From Thermocaproicibacter sp036844765 (GTDB lineage: Bacteria; Bacillota; Clostridia; Oscillospirales; Acutalibacteraceae): DNA of 64,000 nucleotides. The stretch is from assembly GCA_036844765.1 (NCBI GenBank), contig DAIUFE010000004.1, forward strand, positions 1 through 64,000. The letters run 5' to 3'. The position numbers were made by a program, and so were the translations under genes. Every line of letters starts with the position of its first letter. The first letter of the stretch is position 1. Below are positions 17,341 to 25,678 of this stretch, piece after piece. The notes beneath the pieces are model-generated. The model did no database searches. It was not told the DNA's origin and saw only the letters and a list, made by a program, of their open reading frames with translations.

Positions 17341-17982
17341 TTATTCAAAATTATGCTTTTGATGCTTTTTCAGAGGATAGCCGACGAAATATGCCACGGC
17401 GGCGCCGACGACGGCCTCGGGCAGGCCGTTGGTCAGGACCGTCAGGCCGATCAGGGCGGGCAGCGCGCCGTAGTTCTGGCCGATGGCGGAGGCATACGTG
17501 CTGCCGAAGAAAAGATAGATTCCGCCCAGCACCAGAGCGGTATTGGTCAGGCTGCCGAGCGCGCCGCTCACGGCATAGGCGGCCGGGACCTTCCACTTCA
17601 GCCGCGTGAAAAGGCGCAGGCAGGCCGCCGCGACCGTTCCCGTCAAAATGCGGGGCACGAAGCAGATCGCAAGGCTCCAGAAATTCCCGCGCGCCGGGCC
17701 GAGCGAATACGCCGGCGAAAAAACGAACGCCGTCAAGGGATTCGGCGGCATGAACGTCCACACGAGGAAGCTGAACAGGCCCGCGAAAGCGCCCATCGCG
17801 GTGCCGGCGCCCAGGCCCATCACGACCGCCGTGAGGATTACGGGCACCATGCCGAGCGTCGCCACCACGGGGCCCACCGCGGGCAGAGAGCCGAGCGGCG
17901 TGAAACAGACCACCGCCTCGATGGCGAGCAGCAGAGCGAACTGCGCCAGTCCCAGTGTTTTTTTGCCGACAGAAGCTCTCAT
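17341..17982 (-). CDS. ECF transporter S component
   Basis: A 213-aa membrane protein with about six helices (first LAQFALLLAIEAVVCF) and the small-residue-rich first helices that let S components bind the shared EcfT/EcfA module. It would bind a vitamin or related micronutrient; the sequence does not show which, although the ALGMVPVILTAVVMGLGAG-type pattern recalls pantothenate- or folate-type S components only loosely. GGGGGAAG lies five bases before the ATG. No EcfA/EcfT genes are in the window, so it is a solitary S component of group II type. Confidence 0.8.
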   Translation of the reverse strand: MRASVGKKTLGLAQFALLLAIEAVVCFTPLGSLPAVGPVVATLGMVPVILTAVVMGLGAGTAMGAFAGLFSFLVWTFMPPNPLTAFVFSPAYSLGPARGNFWSLAICFVPRILTGTVAAACLRLFTRLKWKVPAAYAVSGALGSLTNTALVLGGIYLFFGSTYASAIGQNYGALPALIGLTVLTNGLPEAVVGAAVAYFVGYPLKKHQKHNFE

Positions 17983-18004
17983 GACACTTCCCCCATTTCG
18001 GAAC

Positions 18005-18053
18005 GGAACCGCTCATCCGCGGTCCCATTCAATAAATTTTAACCATTATAACA
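18005..18053 (-). promoter_or_regulatory. Extended -10 promoter and leader hairpin of the ECF gene
   Basis: On the minus strand TGTTATAAT ends at 18045, and the short leader contains GGGACCGC paired with GCGGTTCC (18026-18005) around GGATGA. No known vitamin riboswitch consensus is present. Confidence 0.5.
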
Positions 18054-18120
18054 CACCCGTTAAAAAAAAGACATACTAAGGATATATTTTTTGAACACCG
18101 GCCGGGAACGCCCGGCTTCC

Positions 18121-18149
18121 TTGACAGGATTCCCCTTTCCGGATAGAAT
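18121..18149 (+). promoter_or_regulatory. Promoter of the NatAB-like exporter operon
   Basis: TTGACA (18121-18126), 17-nt spacer, TAGAAT (18144-18149). Confidence 0.75.
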
Positions 18150-18287
18150 CATTCCGGGACCCGTTCCGCCGGAAAGCGCAGAGAGCCGGCAAAATCCCGT
18201 ATCCGGCGAAAAGGGGTTCCATAAGCTTAAAGTCCGGGGGCCGCAACGGCTGCCGGGGACGGGGAAACGGAAATTAAGGAGGGCAGC
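18150..18287 (+). other. Long leader of the ABC exporter operon
   Basis: About 130 nt of untranslated leader in the 305-bp gap 17983-18287. It contains GCCGG...CCGGC and a longer imperfect hairpin, GTCC...GCCG-CAA-CGGC...GGAC (about 18231-18259), just before the ribosome site AAGGAGG. I know no matching riboswitch. Confidence 0.35.
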
Positions 18288-19199
18288 ATGGATTTTGAGG
18301 CAAGAGACGTTGTAAAAAGCTTCGGGGAAAAGCAGGTGCTCCGCGGCGTGGACCTTCAGGCGGAGCGCGGCAAAGCGCTCGGCCTGCTGGGCCGCAACGG
18401 CGCGGGCAAAACGACGACCATCCGCATCATCATGGGGGTCTTTCCCCCCGACGCGGGCGAGCTGCTGCTGGACGGGAAGCCGCTGCGGCACGAAAAGATC
18501 AACTTCGGCTACCTGCCGGAGGAACACGGGCTTTACCCAAAGCAGGTCATCTCGGAGCAGCTGACCTATCTGGGCAGGCTGCGCGGCCTGAGTCCGCGGG
18601 ACGCCCGCGCCGCTGCGAAAAAATGGCTGCAGCGCCTCGGCATGGAGGAATTCCTCCCCAAAAAGCTCGACACGCTCAGCAAGGGCAACCAGCAGAAGAT
18701 CCAGCTCGCGGCCGCATTGCTGACGGACCCCGATTTCATCATCCTCGACGAGCCGTTCTCCGGGCTGGACCCTGTCAACGCGGCCGTGCTCAAGGACATC
18801 ATCCGCGAGCTGATCTCCGCCGGGAAGCTGGTGCTGTTCTCCAGCCATCAGATGAATTACGTGGAGGAGTTCTGCGACGACATCGCCATCCTGAACCGTG
18901 GGAAGATCGTGCTGGCCGGCAGGATCCGCGAGATCAAACGCTCCTACGACCGCAGCCGGATCGTGGTGGATTCCCGGCAGGCGGAACAGATCGCCGCCTG
19001 GTGCCCGGAGAACCTGCAGGGCATCGTCTCGGGCGCCGAGGCGGAGGGCGCGAGGGCGCGCATCACCATGCGGTCCGCCGACTGCAAGAACCGGTTGCTC
19101 GCCGCGCTGGCCGGGCAGGGGTTCGACATGGACAGCGTCCATGTGTTCGAGCCGTCGCTGAACGACATCTTTGTGGAATACACGGAGGACGCGATATGA
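18288..19199 (+). CDS. ABC exporter ATP-binding protein, NatA type
   Basis: A 303-aa ATPase with Walker A GRNGAGKTT (about 36-44), Q-loop region GYLPEEHGLYP, signature TLSKGNQQKIQLAAALL, Walker B FIILDEPFSGLDP and switch His in LFSSHQMNYVEE. The NQQK version of the signature and the GYLPEEHGLY loop are characteristic of the NatA (sodium exporter)/YhaQ-like branch. A C-terminal domain of about 80 residues follows. Start ATG has AAGGAGG before it and the gene overlaps the permease by 4 nt (ATGA). Export of sodium or of a hydrophobic drug are the usual roles for the branch; the substrate is not visible. Confidence 0.9.
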   Translation: MDFEARDVVKSFGEKQVLRGVDLQAERGKALGLLGRNGAGKTTTIRIIMGVFPPDAGELLLDGKPLRHEKINFGYLPEEHGLYPKQVISEQLTYLGRLRGLSPRDARAAAKKWLQRLGMEEFLPKKLDTLSKGNQQKIQLAAALLTDPDFIILDEPFSGLDPVNAAVLKDIIRELISAGKLVLFSSHQMNYVEEFCDDIAILNRGKIVLAGRIREIKRSYDRSRIVVDSRQAEQIAAWCPENLQGIVSGAEAEGARARITMRSADCKNRLLAALAGQGFDMDSVHVFEPSLNDIFVEYTEDAI

Positions 19200-20434
19200 A
19201 AAAGATGAGGACGATCTTCGGGTTTGAATTCAGGAACTACGCCAAGAGCAAATCTTTTCTGATCCTCACCGTGCTGCTCGTCGCCGCGGCGGGCGTCGCG
19301 CTCTCCATCCCCCGCCTTCAGGAGGCGTTCGGCCCGGGCGGCGGGTCCCCGGCAGAGCGGCAGACCGTCGCCGTGGTGGACAAAACGGGAACGGGCGCAG
19401 TCGTCCCGGCGCTGACGGCGGCTTTCGTGGATAAAAAGGTCGCGGCCGTCGACCTCGGCATCGACGCGCTGAAGGCGGAAGTCGGGAACGGCAAATACGA
19501 CGCCGCGTTCGTCGTCGACTCCGGGCTGCACTACACCTACGTGGTGAAGAACCTCGGCATGTACGACACCACCCCGGCGCAGGCCGAAGAGGCCCTGCTC
19601 GCCGTCTACCGCAGCCAGGCGCTGCAGAAGCTCGGCGTTTCTCCGGCGGAATCGCAGAAGATTCTTTCGGCCCGGATGCAGTCCGACGTGGTGAAAACCG
19701 CGGACGGGAAGGACCAGATGAAAAACTTTTTCTTCACCTACGTGATGATCTTCGTGCTGTACATGGCCATCCTGATCTACGGCCAGCTGGTGGCGACCAG
19801 CGTGGCGACGGAGAAAAGCACGCGGGCCATGGAGCTGCTCATCACGGCGGCCCGGCCGACGGACCTGATGTTCGGCAAGGTGCTGGGCGCGGGGACAGCC
19901 GGCCTGGTGCAGCTCGCCGCGATCCTGGGCAGCGGCTACGTGTTCTATCACCTGAACGAGAGCTATTACCGGAGCAACGAGATCGTGCAGTCCATTTTCG
20001 GGATGCCGGCTTCCATCCTCCTCTACGCGCTGCTGTTCTTCCTGCTTGGGTTTTTCATCTACGCCTTTCTGTACGGCGCGCTCGGCTCCCTCATCAGCCG
20101 CATGGAAGAACTGAACCAGGCGGTCATGCCGGTCACCTTTCTGTTCATCATCGCGTTCATGATCGTGATGTTCAGCATGGGGAGCGGCCAGGTCGACAAT
20201 CTGCTGATGGTGGCCCTCTCCTATATCCCCCTCACGTCGCCCATGGCGATGTTCGTGCGCATCGCGATGGGGAACGTGGCCGGATGGGAGGTCGCGCTCT
20301 CCGTGCTGATCCTGGTCGCCAGCACCGTCGGCATCGGCTTCCTGGCCGCGGCCATCTACCGCATGGGCGTGCTGCTGTACGGCAAGCCGCCCAAGCCGGG
20401 CGAGATCGTCGCCATGCTGCGGAACAGCAAGTGA
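19196..20434 (+). CDS. ABC exporter permease, NatB/YhaP type
   Basis: A 412-aa membrane protein. An N-terminal helix (SFLILTVLLVAAAGVAL) is followed by an extracellular domain of about 160 residues and then five or six helices from about residue 180 (FTYVMIFVLYMAILIYGQLV). The motif VATEKSTRAMELLITAARP between helices is the hallmark of the ABC-2 NatB-like family. CGGAGG stands before the ATG, which overlaps the ATPase stop. A perfect terminator follows, so the two genes form a closed operon. Confidence 0.9.
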   Translation: MKKMRTIFGFEFRNYAKSKSFLILTVLLVAAAGVALSIPRLQEAFGPGGGSPAERQTVAVVDKTGTGAVVPALTAAFVDKKVAAVDLGIDALKAEVGNGKYDAAFVVDSGLHYTYVVKNLGMYDTTPAQAEEALLAVYRSQALQKLGVSPAESQKILSARMQSDVVKTADGKDQMKNFFFTYVMIFVLYMAILIYGQLVATSVATEKSTRAMELLITAARPTDLMFGKVLGAGTAGLVQLAAILGSGYVFYHLNESYYRSNEIVQSIFGMPASILLYALLFFLLGFFIYAFLYGALGSLISRMEELNQAVMPVTFLFIIAFMIVMFSMGSGQVDNLLMVALSYIPLTSPMAMFVRIAMGNVAGWEVALSVLILVASTVGIGFLAAAIYRMGVLLYGKPPKPGEIVAMLRNSK

Positions 20435-20439
20435 AAAAG

Positions 20440-20468
20440 CCCGCCCGGACGGAAACGGGCGGGTTTTT
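20440..20468 (+). terminator. Terminator of the NatAB-like operon
   Basis: CCCGCCCG pairs with CGGGCGGG around GACGGAAA and is followed by TTTTT. Confidence 0.9.
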
Positions 20469-20492
20469 CGTCGGAGCCCCGGAAAAGCCCTC

Positions 20493-20521
20493 TTGTTTCC
20501 GGGAACGAAAGACTCTATAAT
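20493..20521 (+). promoter_or_regulatory. Promoter of the patatin gene
   Basis: TTGTTT (20493-20498), 17-nt spacer, TATAAT (20516-20521). Confidence 0.65.
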
Positions 20522-20551
20522 AAAGAAAAAAGCAGGAGCGTGAGGAGTGCC

Positions 20552-21421
20552 ATGGCCATCGGACTTGTGCTGGAAGGCGGCGGCATGCGCGGCTGGTACA
20601 CCGCCGGCGTGCTGACCGCGCTGAACGAAAACCGGATCTCTTTTCCCGTCGTTTACGGAATTTCGGCGGGGGCGCTCAACGCGCTGGATTATATTTCCGG
20701 GCAGAACACGCGGGGACAGGCTGCCAAAGCCATGAAATACGCCGCGGACGAACGCTATGTGAGCGTGAGCAATCTGCGCAGGACCGGCTCCCTGTTCGAT
20801 TTCGACTTCATTTTCGGCGAGCTGTACCACAAGCTGATGCCGTTCGATTACGGCGCGTTCTTCAGCTCTCCCGTCGAGCTGAAGGCCGGCGCCACGGACT
20901 TGAAAACCGGGCAGGCCGTCTTTTTCGGCAAGGCGGATATGGACGAAAATTTCACGCCCGTGCGGGCCTCGTGCTCGCTGCCGATGGTCTCGAACGTTGT
21001 GAGCTTCCGGGACCGCGAGCTGCTGGACGGCGGCTGCGCGATGCCGATCCCCGTCGAGCGCTCCATCTTCGACGGGAACCGCCGGAACGTGATCGTGCTG
21101 ACGCGGGACGCCTCCTACCGGAAGGGCCCGCACCCCGAATTTCCGCGCGCGGTGCTGCGGGTCCGGTACGGGGCCTACCCGAATTTCGTCGAGACCATGA
21201 TGCGCCGGCCGGAGGTTTACAACGGCGAGCTGGACGTCTGCAGCCGCCTGGAACGGGAGGGCGGGGCGGTCGTGATACGGCCGAGCGTCCCCATCGTCAC
21301 CAGCCGGTACGAGAAGGACCCCGCCAGGCTCCGGGAGATCTACGATCTCGGCATCCGGGACTGCGAGGCCAAACTCGGCGCCGTGCGGGAATTCCTGCGC
21401 GGCGGGGAGCGGGGTCAGTAA
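20552..21421 (+). CDS. Patatin-like phospholipase
   Basis: A 289-aa protein of the bacterial patatin family (YjjU/RssA-like), a Ser-Asp dyad lipid acyl hydrolase. The oxyanion loop LEGGGMRGWYTAGVL is at 6-20, the nucleophile elbow GISAG near 38-42 and the catalytic Asp in LLDGGCAMPIPV near 160. No signal peptide, so it acts in the cytosol or at the inner membrane face. ATG 20552 is preferred over GTG 20540 because GAGGAG is correctly spaced only for the ATG. It meets murI tail to tail with a 7-bp overlap. Confidence 0.88.
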   Translation: MAIGLVLEGGGMRGWYTAGVLTALNENRISFPVVYGISAGALNALDYISGQNTRGQAAKAMKYAADERYVSVSNLRRTGSLFDFDFIFGELYHKLMPFDYGAFFSSPVELKAGATDLKTGQAVFFGKADMDENFTPVRASCSLPMVSNVVSFRDRELLDGGCAMPIPVERSIFDGNRRNVIVLTRDASYRKGPHPEFPRAVLRVRYGAYPNFVETMMRRPEVYNGELDVCSRLEREGGAVVIRPSVPIVTSRYEKDPARLREIYDLGIRDCEAKLGAVREFLRGGERGQ

Positions 21422-22194
21422 GCCTGCATCTCGCCGAGCCGGCGGTGCAGGCGCGCGATCTTTTCGAGCGTCGGCGCGTCCCCGACCTTCCGGCCGGAGA
21501 TATAATATTCCACGCCGGGCTCCCCGCCGCCGGAAAGGCCCGCCTGCCGCAGAACGCGCGCAAGGTTGTTCACGGTGCCGGCGCACCCGTCGATCAGCGC
21601 GGCCCCGGCGGGGAAGATCCGCGCGAACGTGTCTTTGAAATAGTTGAAATGCGTGCAGCCGAGCACCAGCGCGGAATATTGCGAGAGGTCGTAGGGAGAG
21701 AGCGCCCCCTCCAGATACCGCCGCACGGCGGGGGAATCGAATTCCTCCCGTTCCGCGAAGCGGACCAGGCCCGGCAGGGCCAGCAGGTCGACGGAATGGT
21801 CCCGGTCGACCCGGCGGATCAGGTTCCGGAGCTTGTCCTGCCGCACGGTGACGGGCGTGGCGACGACCATGACCCGCTTTCCCCCGCTGACCTGCACCGC
21901 CGGCTTGACGGCCGGCTCCATGCCGAGGATGGGGAACCGGTACTTGCGGCGGAGAAAGCCGATGGCCGCGCTCGTCGCGGTGTTGCAGGCGACAACGGCC
22001 GCCCGGATGCCGCGCGCCGCCAGAAAGGCCATCGCCCCGTCCGCGAAGCGCACGATCTCCTCTTTTTTCTTTTCGCCGTAGGGGACGTGGTCCTCGTCGG
22101 CGTAATACAGGTACCTCTCGTTCGGCAGGACCTCAAGGGCCCGGTGGAGCACGGTGATCCCGCCGATCCCGGAATCGAAGATCCCGACGGTCAT
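21415..22194 (-). CDS. murI: Glutamate racemase
   Basis: A 259-aa cofactor-independent racemase that supplies D-glutamate for peptidoglycan. The N-terminal FDSGIGGITVLHRA is the substrate loop; the two catalytic Cys are in VACNTATSAA (about residue 72) and LGCTHFNY (about 183). The C-terminal FNY in place of the usual FPL is a mild oddity and the sequence is somewhat divergent, so the related aspartate/glutamate racemases should be kept in mind. The ATG overlaps the stop of the acetyltransferase gene upstream (ATGA), so the two are co-translated. Confidence 0.88.
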   Translation of the reverse strand: MTVGIFDSGIGGITVLHRALEVLPNERYLYYADEDHVPYGEKKKEEIVRFADGAMAFLAARGIRAAVVACNTATSAAIGFLRRKYRFPILGMEPAVKPAVQVSGGKRVMVVATPVTVRQDKLRNLIRRVDRDHSVDLLALPGLVRFAEREEFDSPAVRRYLEGALSPYDLSQYSALVLGCTHFNYFKDTFARIFPAGAALIDGCAGTVNNLARVLRQAGLSGGGEPGVEYYISGRKVGDAPTLEKIARLHRRLGEMQAY

Positions 22195-22745
22195 TCGACC
22201 CCACAGGGCTTTCCGGCGTCCCGGCTCAAGGCGGCGGCCATGGCGTATTCGCCGTATTCCGGCAGGGGGCTCCTGCGCTCCATCAGCACGGTGTCGCGCC
22301 AATGGCCCAGGCCGTCGCGCGCGATTTTCTCGCGGTAGCCGACCGCGCGGAACCCGCATTTCGCGTGCAGGCTCAGGCTCGGCGCGTTGTTGCGCATGAT
22401 GCTGGACTGCAGGGTCCAGACGCCGTTTTTCTCGGACGACTCGATCGCCTTCCGCAGGAGCAGCGTGCCCACGCCCTGGCGCCGGACGCCGTCCGCGATG
22501 TAGATGCTGACCTCGGCCACGCCGGAAAAGCACGCGCGCGCCGAAGTGGGGGAAAGCGCGACCCAGCCCCCGATCCTTCCGCCGTCCTCGCACACGAAGC
22601 GGCCGAACGGCAGGTGCGCGCGGTCCCATTTTTCATACGGCGGGCAGACCGTCTCAAAGGTCGCGAGACGGGTCTCCATCCCCTGGAGATAAATGGCGGC
22701 GACGGCGTTCCAGTCGTCCCTGCGCATCTCTCTGACGTTCCACAA
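22191..22745 (-). CDS. GNAT-family N-acetyltransferase, phosphinothricin/YncA-like
   Basis: A 184-aa acetyltransferase. The acetyl-CoA loop is in VRRQGVGTLLLRKAIE, preceded by a beta strand AEVSIYIADG, and SLHAKCGFRAVGYREKIARD is the C-terminal block of the PAT/YncA subgroup, which acetylates amino-acid-like substrates such as methionine sulfoximine. The start is taken as TTG 22745, nine bases after AAAGGA, giving MWNVREMRRDDW as the first strand; longer in-frame starts add an unlikely basic tail. It is the first gene of a two-gene operon with murI. Confidence 0.8.
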   Translation of the reverse strand: MWNVREMRRDDWNAVAAIYLQGMETRLATFETVCPPYEKWDRAHLPFGRFVCEDGGRIGGWVALSPTSARACFSGVAEVSIYIADGVRRQGVGTLLLRKAIESSEKNGVWTLQSSIMRNNAPSLSLHAKCGFRAVGYREKIARDGLGHWRDTVLMERRSPLPEYGEYAMAAALSRDAGKPCGVE

Positions 22746-22878
22746 GCAAACCAGTCCTTTATCTTTCGGATTTTTTGTTTTGGTTGAAGAGCACAGCATA
22801 TTGTATCACACTCGCGCGTCGGAAAAAAGTCTATTTTTCAAAACTTGTTTCCGTTCGCGGAAGGGAGGAAAAAGGGAC

Positions 22879-23751
22879 GTGATCGTCAGCGCAAGCAGGA
22901 GGACGGACCTCCCCGCCTTTTATTCGGACTGGTTCTTTCGCCGCGTGAAGGCCGGCTTCGCGTTGGTCCGCAACCCGTTCCGCTCCTCGCAGGTTTCGCG
23001 CGTCTCCCTGCTGCCGCAGGACGTGGACTGCGTCGTGTTCTGGACCAAAAATCCCGCCCCCATGCTGAGCCGGCTGGACGAACTGGAGCGGGCCGGTCTG
23101 CCGTTCTATTTCCAGTTCACGCTGACGCCCTACGGGAAAGATCTGGAGCGGAACCTTCCGCCGAAGCGGGAGCTCATCGGGACGTTCCGGAAGCTGAGCC
23201 GGGAAATCGGGCCGGACCGCGTGGTCTGGCGGTACGACCCGGTCGTCTGCTCGCCGGAGCTCACGCCGGAATGGCACCTGCGGCAGTTCCGGTCCCTGTG
23301 CTCCGCGCTGGAGGGCTGCACGCGGGAATGCGTGTTCAGCTTCCTCGATTTTTACGCCAAAACGAAGCGGAATACGGCGGGGCTCGGCCTGCGCCCCGCC
23401 CCGGCCGCCGTGATGGAGCACGTCGTGGCCGGCTTTGCCGAAACCGCGGCGCGTTATGGGCTGACGCTGAAAACATGCTGCGAAGCGGCCGATTTCGAGC
23501 GGTTCGGCATCCGGCGCGGCGCGTGCGTCGACGCGGAAAAGGTCGAACGGATCACCGGCCGCCCGCTGCGCGCCCGCAAAGACCGCGGCCAGCGCCCCGG
23601 CTGCCGTTGCGCCGCGAGCGCCGACATCGGCGCCTACGACACCTGCCGGAACGGATGCGTCTACTGCTACGCGACCGACCCGGCCCGCGCGGCCCGGAAC
23701 GGCGCCGGGGCGGGCGGCCCGGATTCCCCGTTCCTAAACGGGCGGCCGTAG
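22879..23751 (+). CDS. DUF1848 family protein with Cys-cluster C-terminus
   Basis: A 290-aa protein beginning VIVSASRRTDLPAFYSDWF, the N-terminal signature of DUF1848. It has the conserved VVFWTKNPAPML and RYDPVV segments and a C-terminal DTCRNGCVYCYAT with CxxxCxxC spacing, the arrangement used by radical-SAM enzymes for a 4Fe-4S cluster, although here it is at the C-terminus. Function not established. GTG start 22879 has AGGGAGG upstream. It is read away from the acetyltransferase-murI operon. Confidence 0.82.
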   Translation: MIVSASRRTDLPAFYSDWFFRRVKAGFALVRNPFRSSQVSRVSLLPQDVDCVVFWTKNPAPMLSRLDELERAGLPFYFQFTLTPYGKDLERNLPPKRELIGTFRKLSREIGPDRVVWRYDPVVCSPELTPEWHLRQFRSLCSALEGCTRECVFSFLDFYAKTKRNTAGLGLRPAPAAVMEHVVAGFAETAARYGLTLKTCCEAADFERFGIRRGACVDAEKVERITGRPLRARKDRGQRPGCRCAASADIGAYDTCRNGCVYCYATDPARAARNGAGAGGPDSPFLNGRP

Positions 23752-23759
23752 ACGGCGAA

Positions 23760-23788
23760 GCGGGCCTCCGCTTTCGGCGGAAGCCCGC
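23760..23788. other. Hairpin between converging genes
   Basis: GCGGGC-CT-CCGC pairs with GCGG-AA-GCCCGC. No T run follows on either strand, but the position between the convergent DUF1848 and ldh genes suggests a role in 3'-end formation. Confidence 0.4.
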
Positions 23789-23802
23789 AAAGGGCGCTCG
23801 GC

Positions 23803-24753
23803 CTACCGCGGCAGGTCGAGCGTTTTCAGGACACCTTCGAGCGACGCGGCGGATTTTTCAAGCTGGGCCTGCTCTTCCCCGCTGAGCTGGATATCCACCA
23901 GCTTCTCCACGCCGTCCTTGCCGACGACGGCGGGGAGGCCCATGCACAGGCCGCTCAGGCCGTAGTGGCCCTCCACCAGGCTGGAAACCGGCAGGATGGA
24001 CCGCTCGTCCCGCAGGATGCTCTCCGCGATGCGGCGCACCGCCATGGCGATCCCGTAGTAGGTCGCGCCCTTCTTCCGGATGATCTCGTAGGCGCTGTCG
24101 CGCACGCTCTCATAGAGCTTCCGCATGTTCTTCATATGCTCGGAATAACTGCATTTCTCGCAGAAACGGTGCAGCTCCACGCCGGAGACGTTCGCGCTGC
24201 TCCAGACAGCGAGCTCGCTGTCGCCGTGCTCACCGATGATGTAGGCGTGCACGCTGCGGCTGTCCACCTGAAGGTGGCGGCCCAGCAGGTATTTCAGGCG
24301 CGCGGTGTCCAGCACGGTGCCGGAGCCGACGACCCGGTTCGCCGGAAAGCCGGAAAGCCTGAGGGCGGCGTAGGTCAGGATATCCACCGGGTTCGAGACA
24401 ATCAGCAGGATGGTCTCGGCGTTGCGCCGGGTGATCTCGGGGATCACCTGCCGGAAGATGCCGACGTTCTTGTTCACGAGGTCCAGCCGCGTCTCACCGG
24501 GCTTCTGGTTCGCGCCGGCGGTCACGATGACCAGGCCGCAGTCCCCGATGTCGTCGTAGCTCCCCGCGTAGATTTCCATCGGCCGCGCGAACGGCAGGCC
24601 GTGGCTCAGGTCCATCGCCTCGCCCTCGGCGCGGTCCCGGTTCACGTCGATCAGGACCATCTCGGAGAACAGCCCGCTCTGCATCAGGCTGAAAGCGGAG
24701 CTGGCCCCGACGAAGCCGCATCCGATGATGGCGCATTTCCGGTCATTCAGCAT
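23803..24753 (-). CDS. ldh: L-lactate dehydrogenase
   Basis: A 316-aa NAD-dependent dehydrogenase that reduces pyruvate to L-lactate and regenerates NAD in fermentation. It shows the Rossmann loop GCGFVGASSAF, LIDVNRDRAEGEAMDLSHG, the coenzyme/substrate loop GANQKPGETRLDL with the Gln and Arg typical of LDH rather than malate dehydrogenase, and the active-site GEHGDSE. ATG 24753 with AGGA eight bases upstream is preferred to ATG 24762. It overlaps the end of the upstream alkD-like gene by 11 nt. Confidence 0.92.
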   Translation of the reverse strand: MLNDRKCAIIGCGFVGASSAFSLMQSGLFSEMVLIDVNRDRAEGEAMDLSHGLPFARPMEIYAGSYDDIGDCGLVIVTAGANQKPGETRLDLVNKNVGIFRQVIPEITRRNAETILLIVSNPVDILTYAALRLSGFPANRVVGSGTVLDTARLKYLLGRHLQVDSRSVHAYIIGEHGDSELAVWSSANVSGVELHRFCEKCSYSEHMKNMRKLYESVRDSAYEIIRKKGATYYGIAMAVRRIAESILRDERSILPVSSLVEGHYGLSGLCMGLPAVVGKDGVEKLVDIQLSGEEQAQLEKSAASLEGVLKTLDLPR

Positions 24754-25477
24754 TTTGATCATCCTTTCCGACTGCGATCGATTTCCGTTTCATGGAGCGG
24801 ATCAGCTCCTTCGTCTCCGCGCCGACGCGGCGCGATTCCGTGATCTTCTGCAGCGATTTGTTGTAGGTCCAGTCGTCCAGCCGCGCGCGGCGCAGGTATT
24901 CCATCGTCCGCCGCGGGTATCGGACGAAGCAGGCCGAAACCGCCCACGCGACCGCCATCCGCGCGTAATATCCGCCGCGGCGGGCGCGGTCGAAATCCGC
25001 GAACAGGCGCGGGAGATATTTTTGATCGAGGAAGAATTCCATCATTAAGGTAACCGCAAACCGGACGGAAAATTCGTTCTCATCGGAAAGATAGCTTTCC
25101 AGGAACGCGAGCGACCGCTCCGGGTTTTGCTTTAGAAAGCGGAAGGAAGAGCAGCAGATGTCGCAGGCCGCCCAGCTCTTGATCTTCGGCACGAACGCCG
25201 CCGCGCGGGCAAGCGCCTCGTCGTATTTCATCTCCGCCGCGCCGATCACCAGTCCCTGGACCATCACTTCTTCGAGGGAATCGTCCCGCGCCTCGGAAAG
25301 AAACCGGCGCCAGTCTCCCTTCGCGATCTGTTTGGCCAGGGCGCGCAGCTTCGGCGTGCGGACGCCAAGGATCCTTTCGCCGGGGATCAGCCGCCGCTGG
25401 AACCGTGCGAACGGCTCTTCCGCAAGCGAATCCAGCCCGCGCAGAAAATCCGGGTAGCCCGCAAAAGCTTCTTCCAT
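24743..25477 (-). CDS. DNA alkylation repair protein, AlkD-like
   Basis: A 244-aa all-helical HEAT-repeat protein of the AlkD/AlkC DNA glycosylase superfamily, which excises N3- and N7-alkylated purines. Conserved stretches are GVRTPKLRALAKQI, FVPKIKSWAACDIC and YYARMAVAWAVSACF. The family fold is recognisable; the exact lesion is not. GGAGGGCGG precedes the ATG. The first gap lies 46 bp upstream. Its overlap with ldh makes an unusual repair-fermentation operon. Confidence 0.82.
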   Translation of the reverse strand: MEEAFAGYPDFLRGLDSLAEEPFARFQRRLIPGERILGVRTPKLRALAKQIAKGDWRRFLSEARDDSLEEVMVQGLVIGAAEMKYDEALARAAAFVPKIKSWAACDICCSSFRFLKQNPERSLAFLESYLSDENEFSVRFAVTLMMEFFLDQKYLPRLFADFDRARRGGYYARMAVAWAVSACFVRYPRRTMEYLRRARLDDWTYNKSLQKITESRRVGAETKELIRSMKRKSIAVGKDDQNAE

Positions 25478-25523
25478 TTCCGCCCTCCAAAATATACCTT
25501 TTAAGTATATTATATCTGCTTTT
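25469..25523. repeat. 55-nt contig-end overlap, left copy
   Basis: Identical to 25624-25678. It covers the AlkD-like gene start, its ribosome site and the -10 region. Confidence 0.9.
25491..25514 (-). promoter_or_regulatory. Inverted repeat over the alkD-ldh promoter -10
   Basis: AATATAC and GTATATT are separated by 7 nt (25491-25511) and overlap the minus-strand TATAAT (25514-25509). This is a possible repressor site. The same sequence is repeated at 25646-25669 by the contig overlap. Confidence 0.4.
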
Positions 25524-25623
25524 NNNNNNNNNNNNNNNNNNNNNNNNNNNNNNNNNNNNNNNNNNNNNNNNNNNNNNNNNNNNNNNNNNNNNNNNNNNNN
25601 NNNNNNNNNNNNNNNNNNNNNNN
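25524..25623. other. 100-N gap, probably artefactual
   Basis: Exactly 100 N flanked by identical 55-nt sequences. The simplest reading is two contig ends that were joined without merging their overlap, so no DNA need be missing. Confidence 0.85.
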
Positions 25624-25678
25624 TTCTTCCATTTCCGCCCTCCAAAATATACCTTTTAAGTATATTATATCTGCTTTT
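25624..25678. repeat. 55-nt contig-end overlap, right copy
   Basis: Identical to 25469-25523. It includes a truncated copy of the AlkD-like gene start that should not be annotated as a gene. Confidence 0.9.

Noticed and set aside
17983..18056. Vitamin riboswitch before the ECF S component
   Set aside because: The leader is about 60 nt with one simple hairpin; no THF, TPP, cobalamin or preQ1 consensus.
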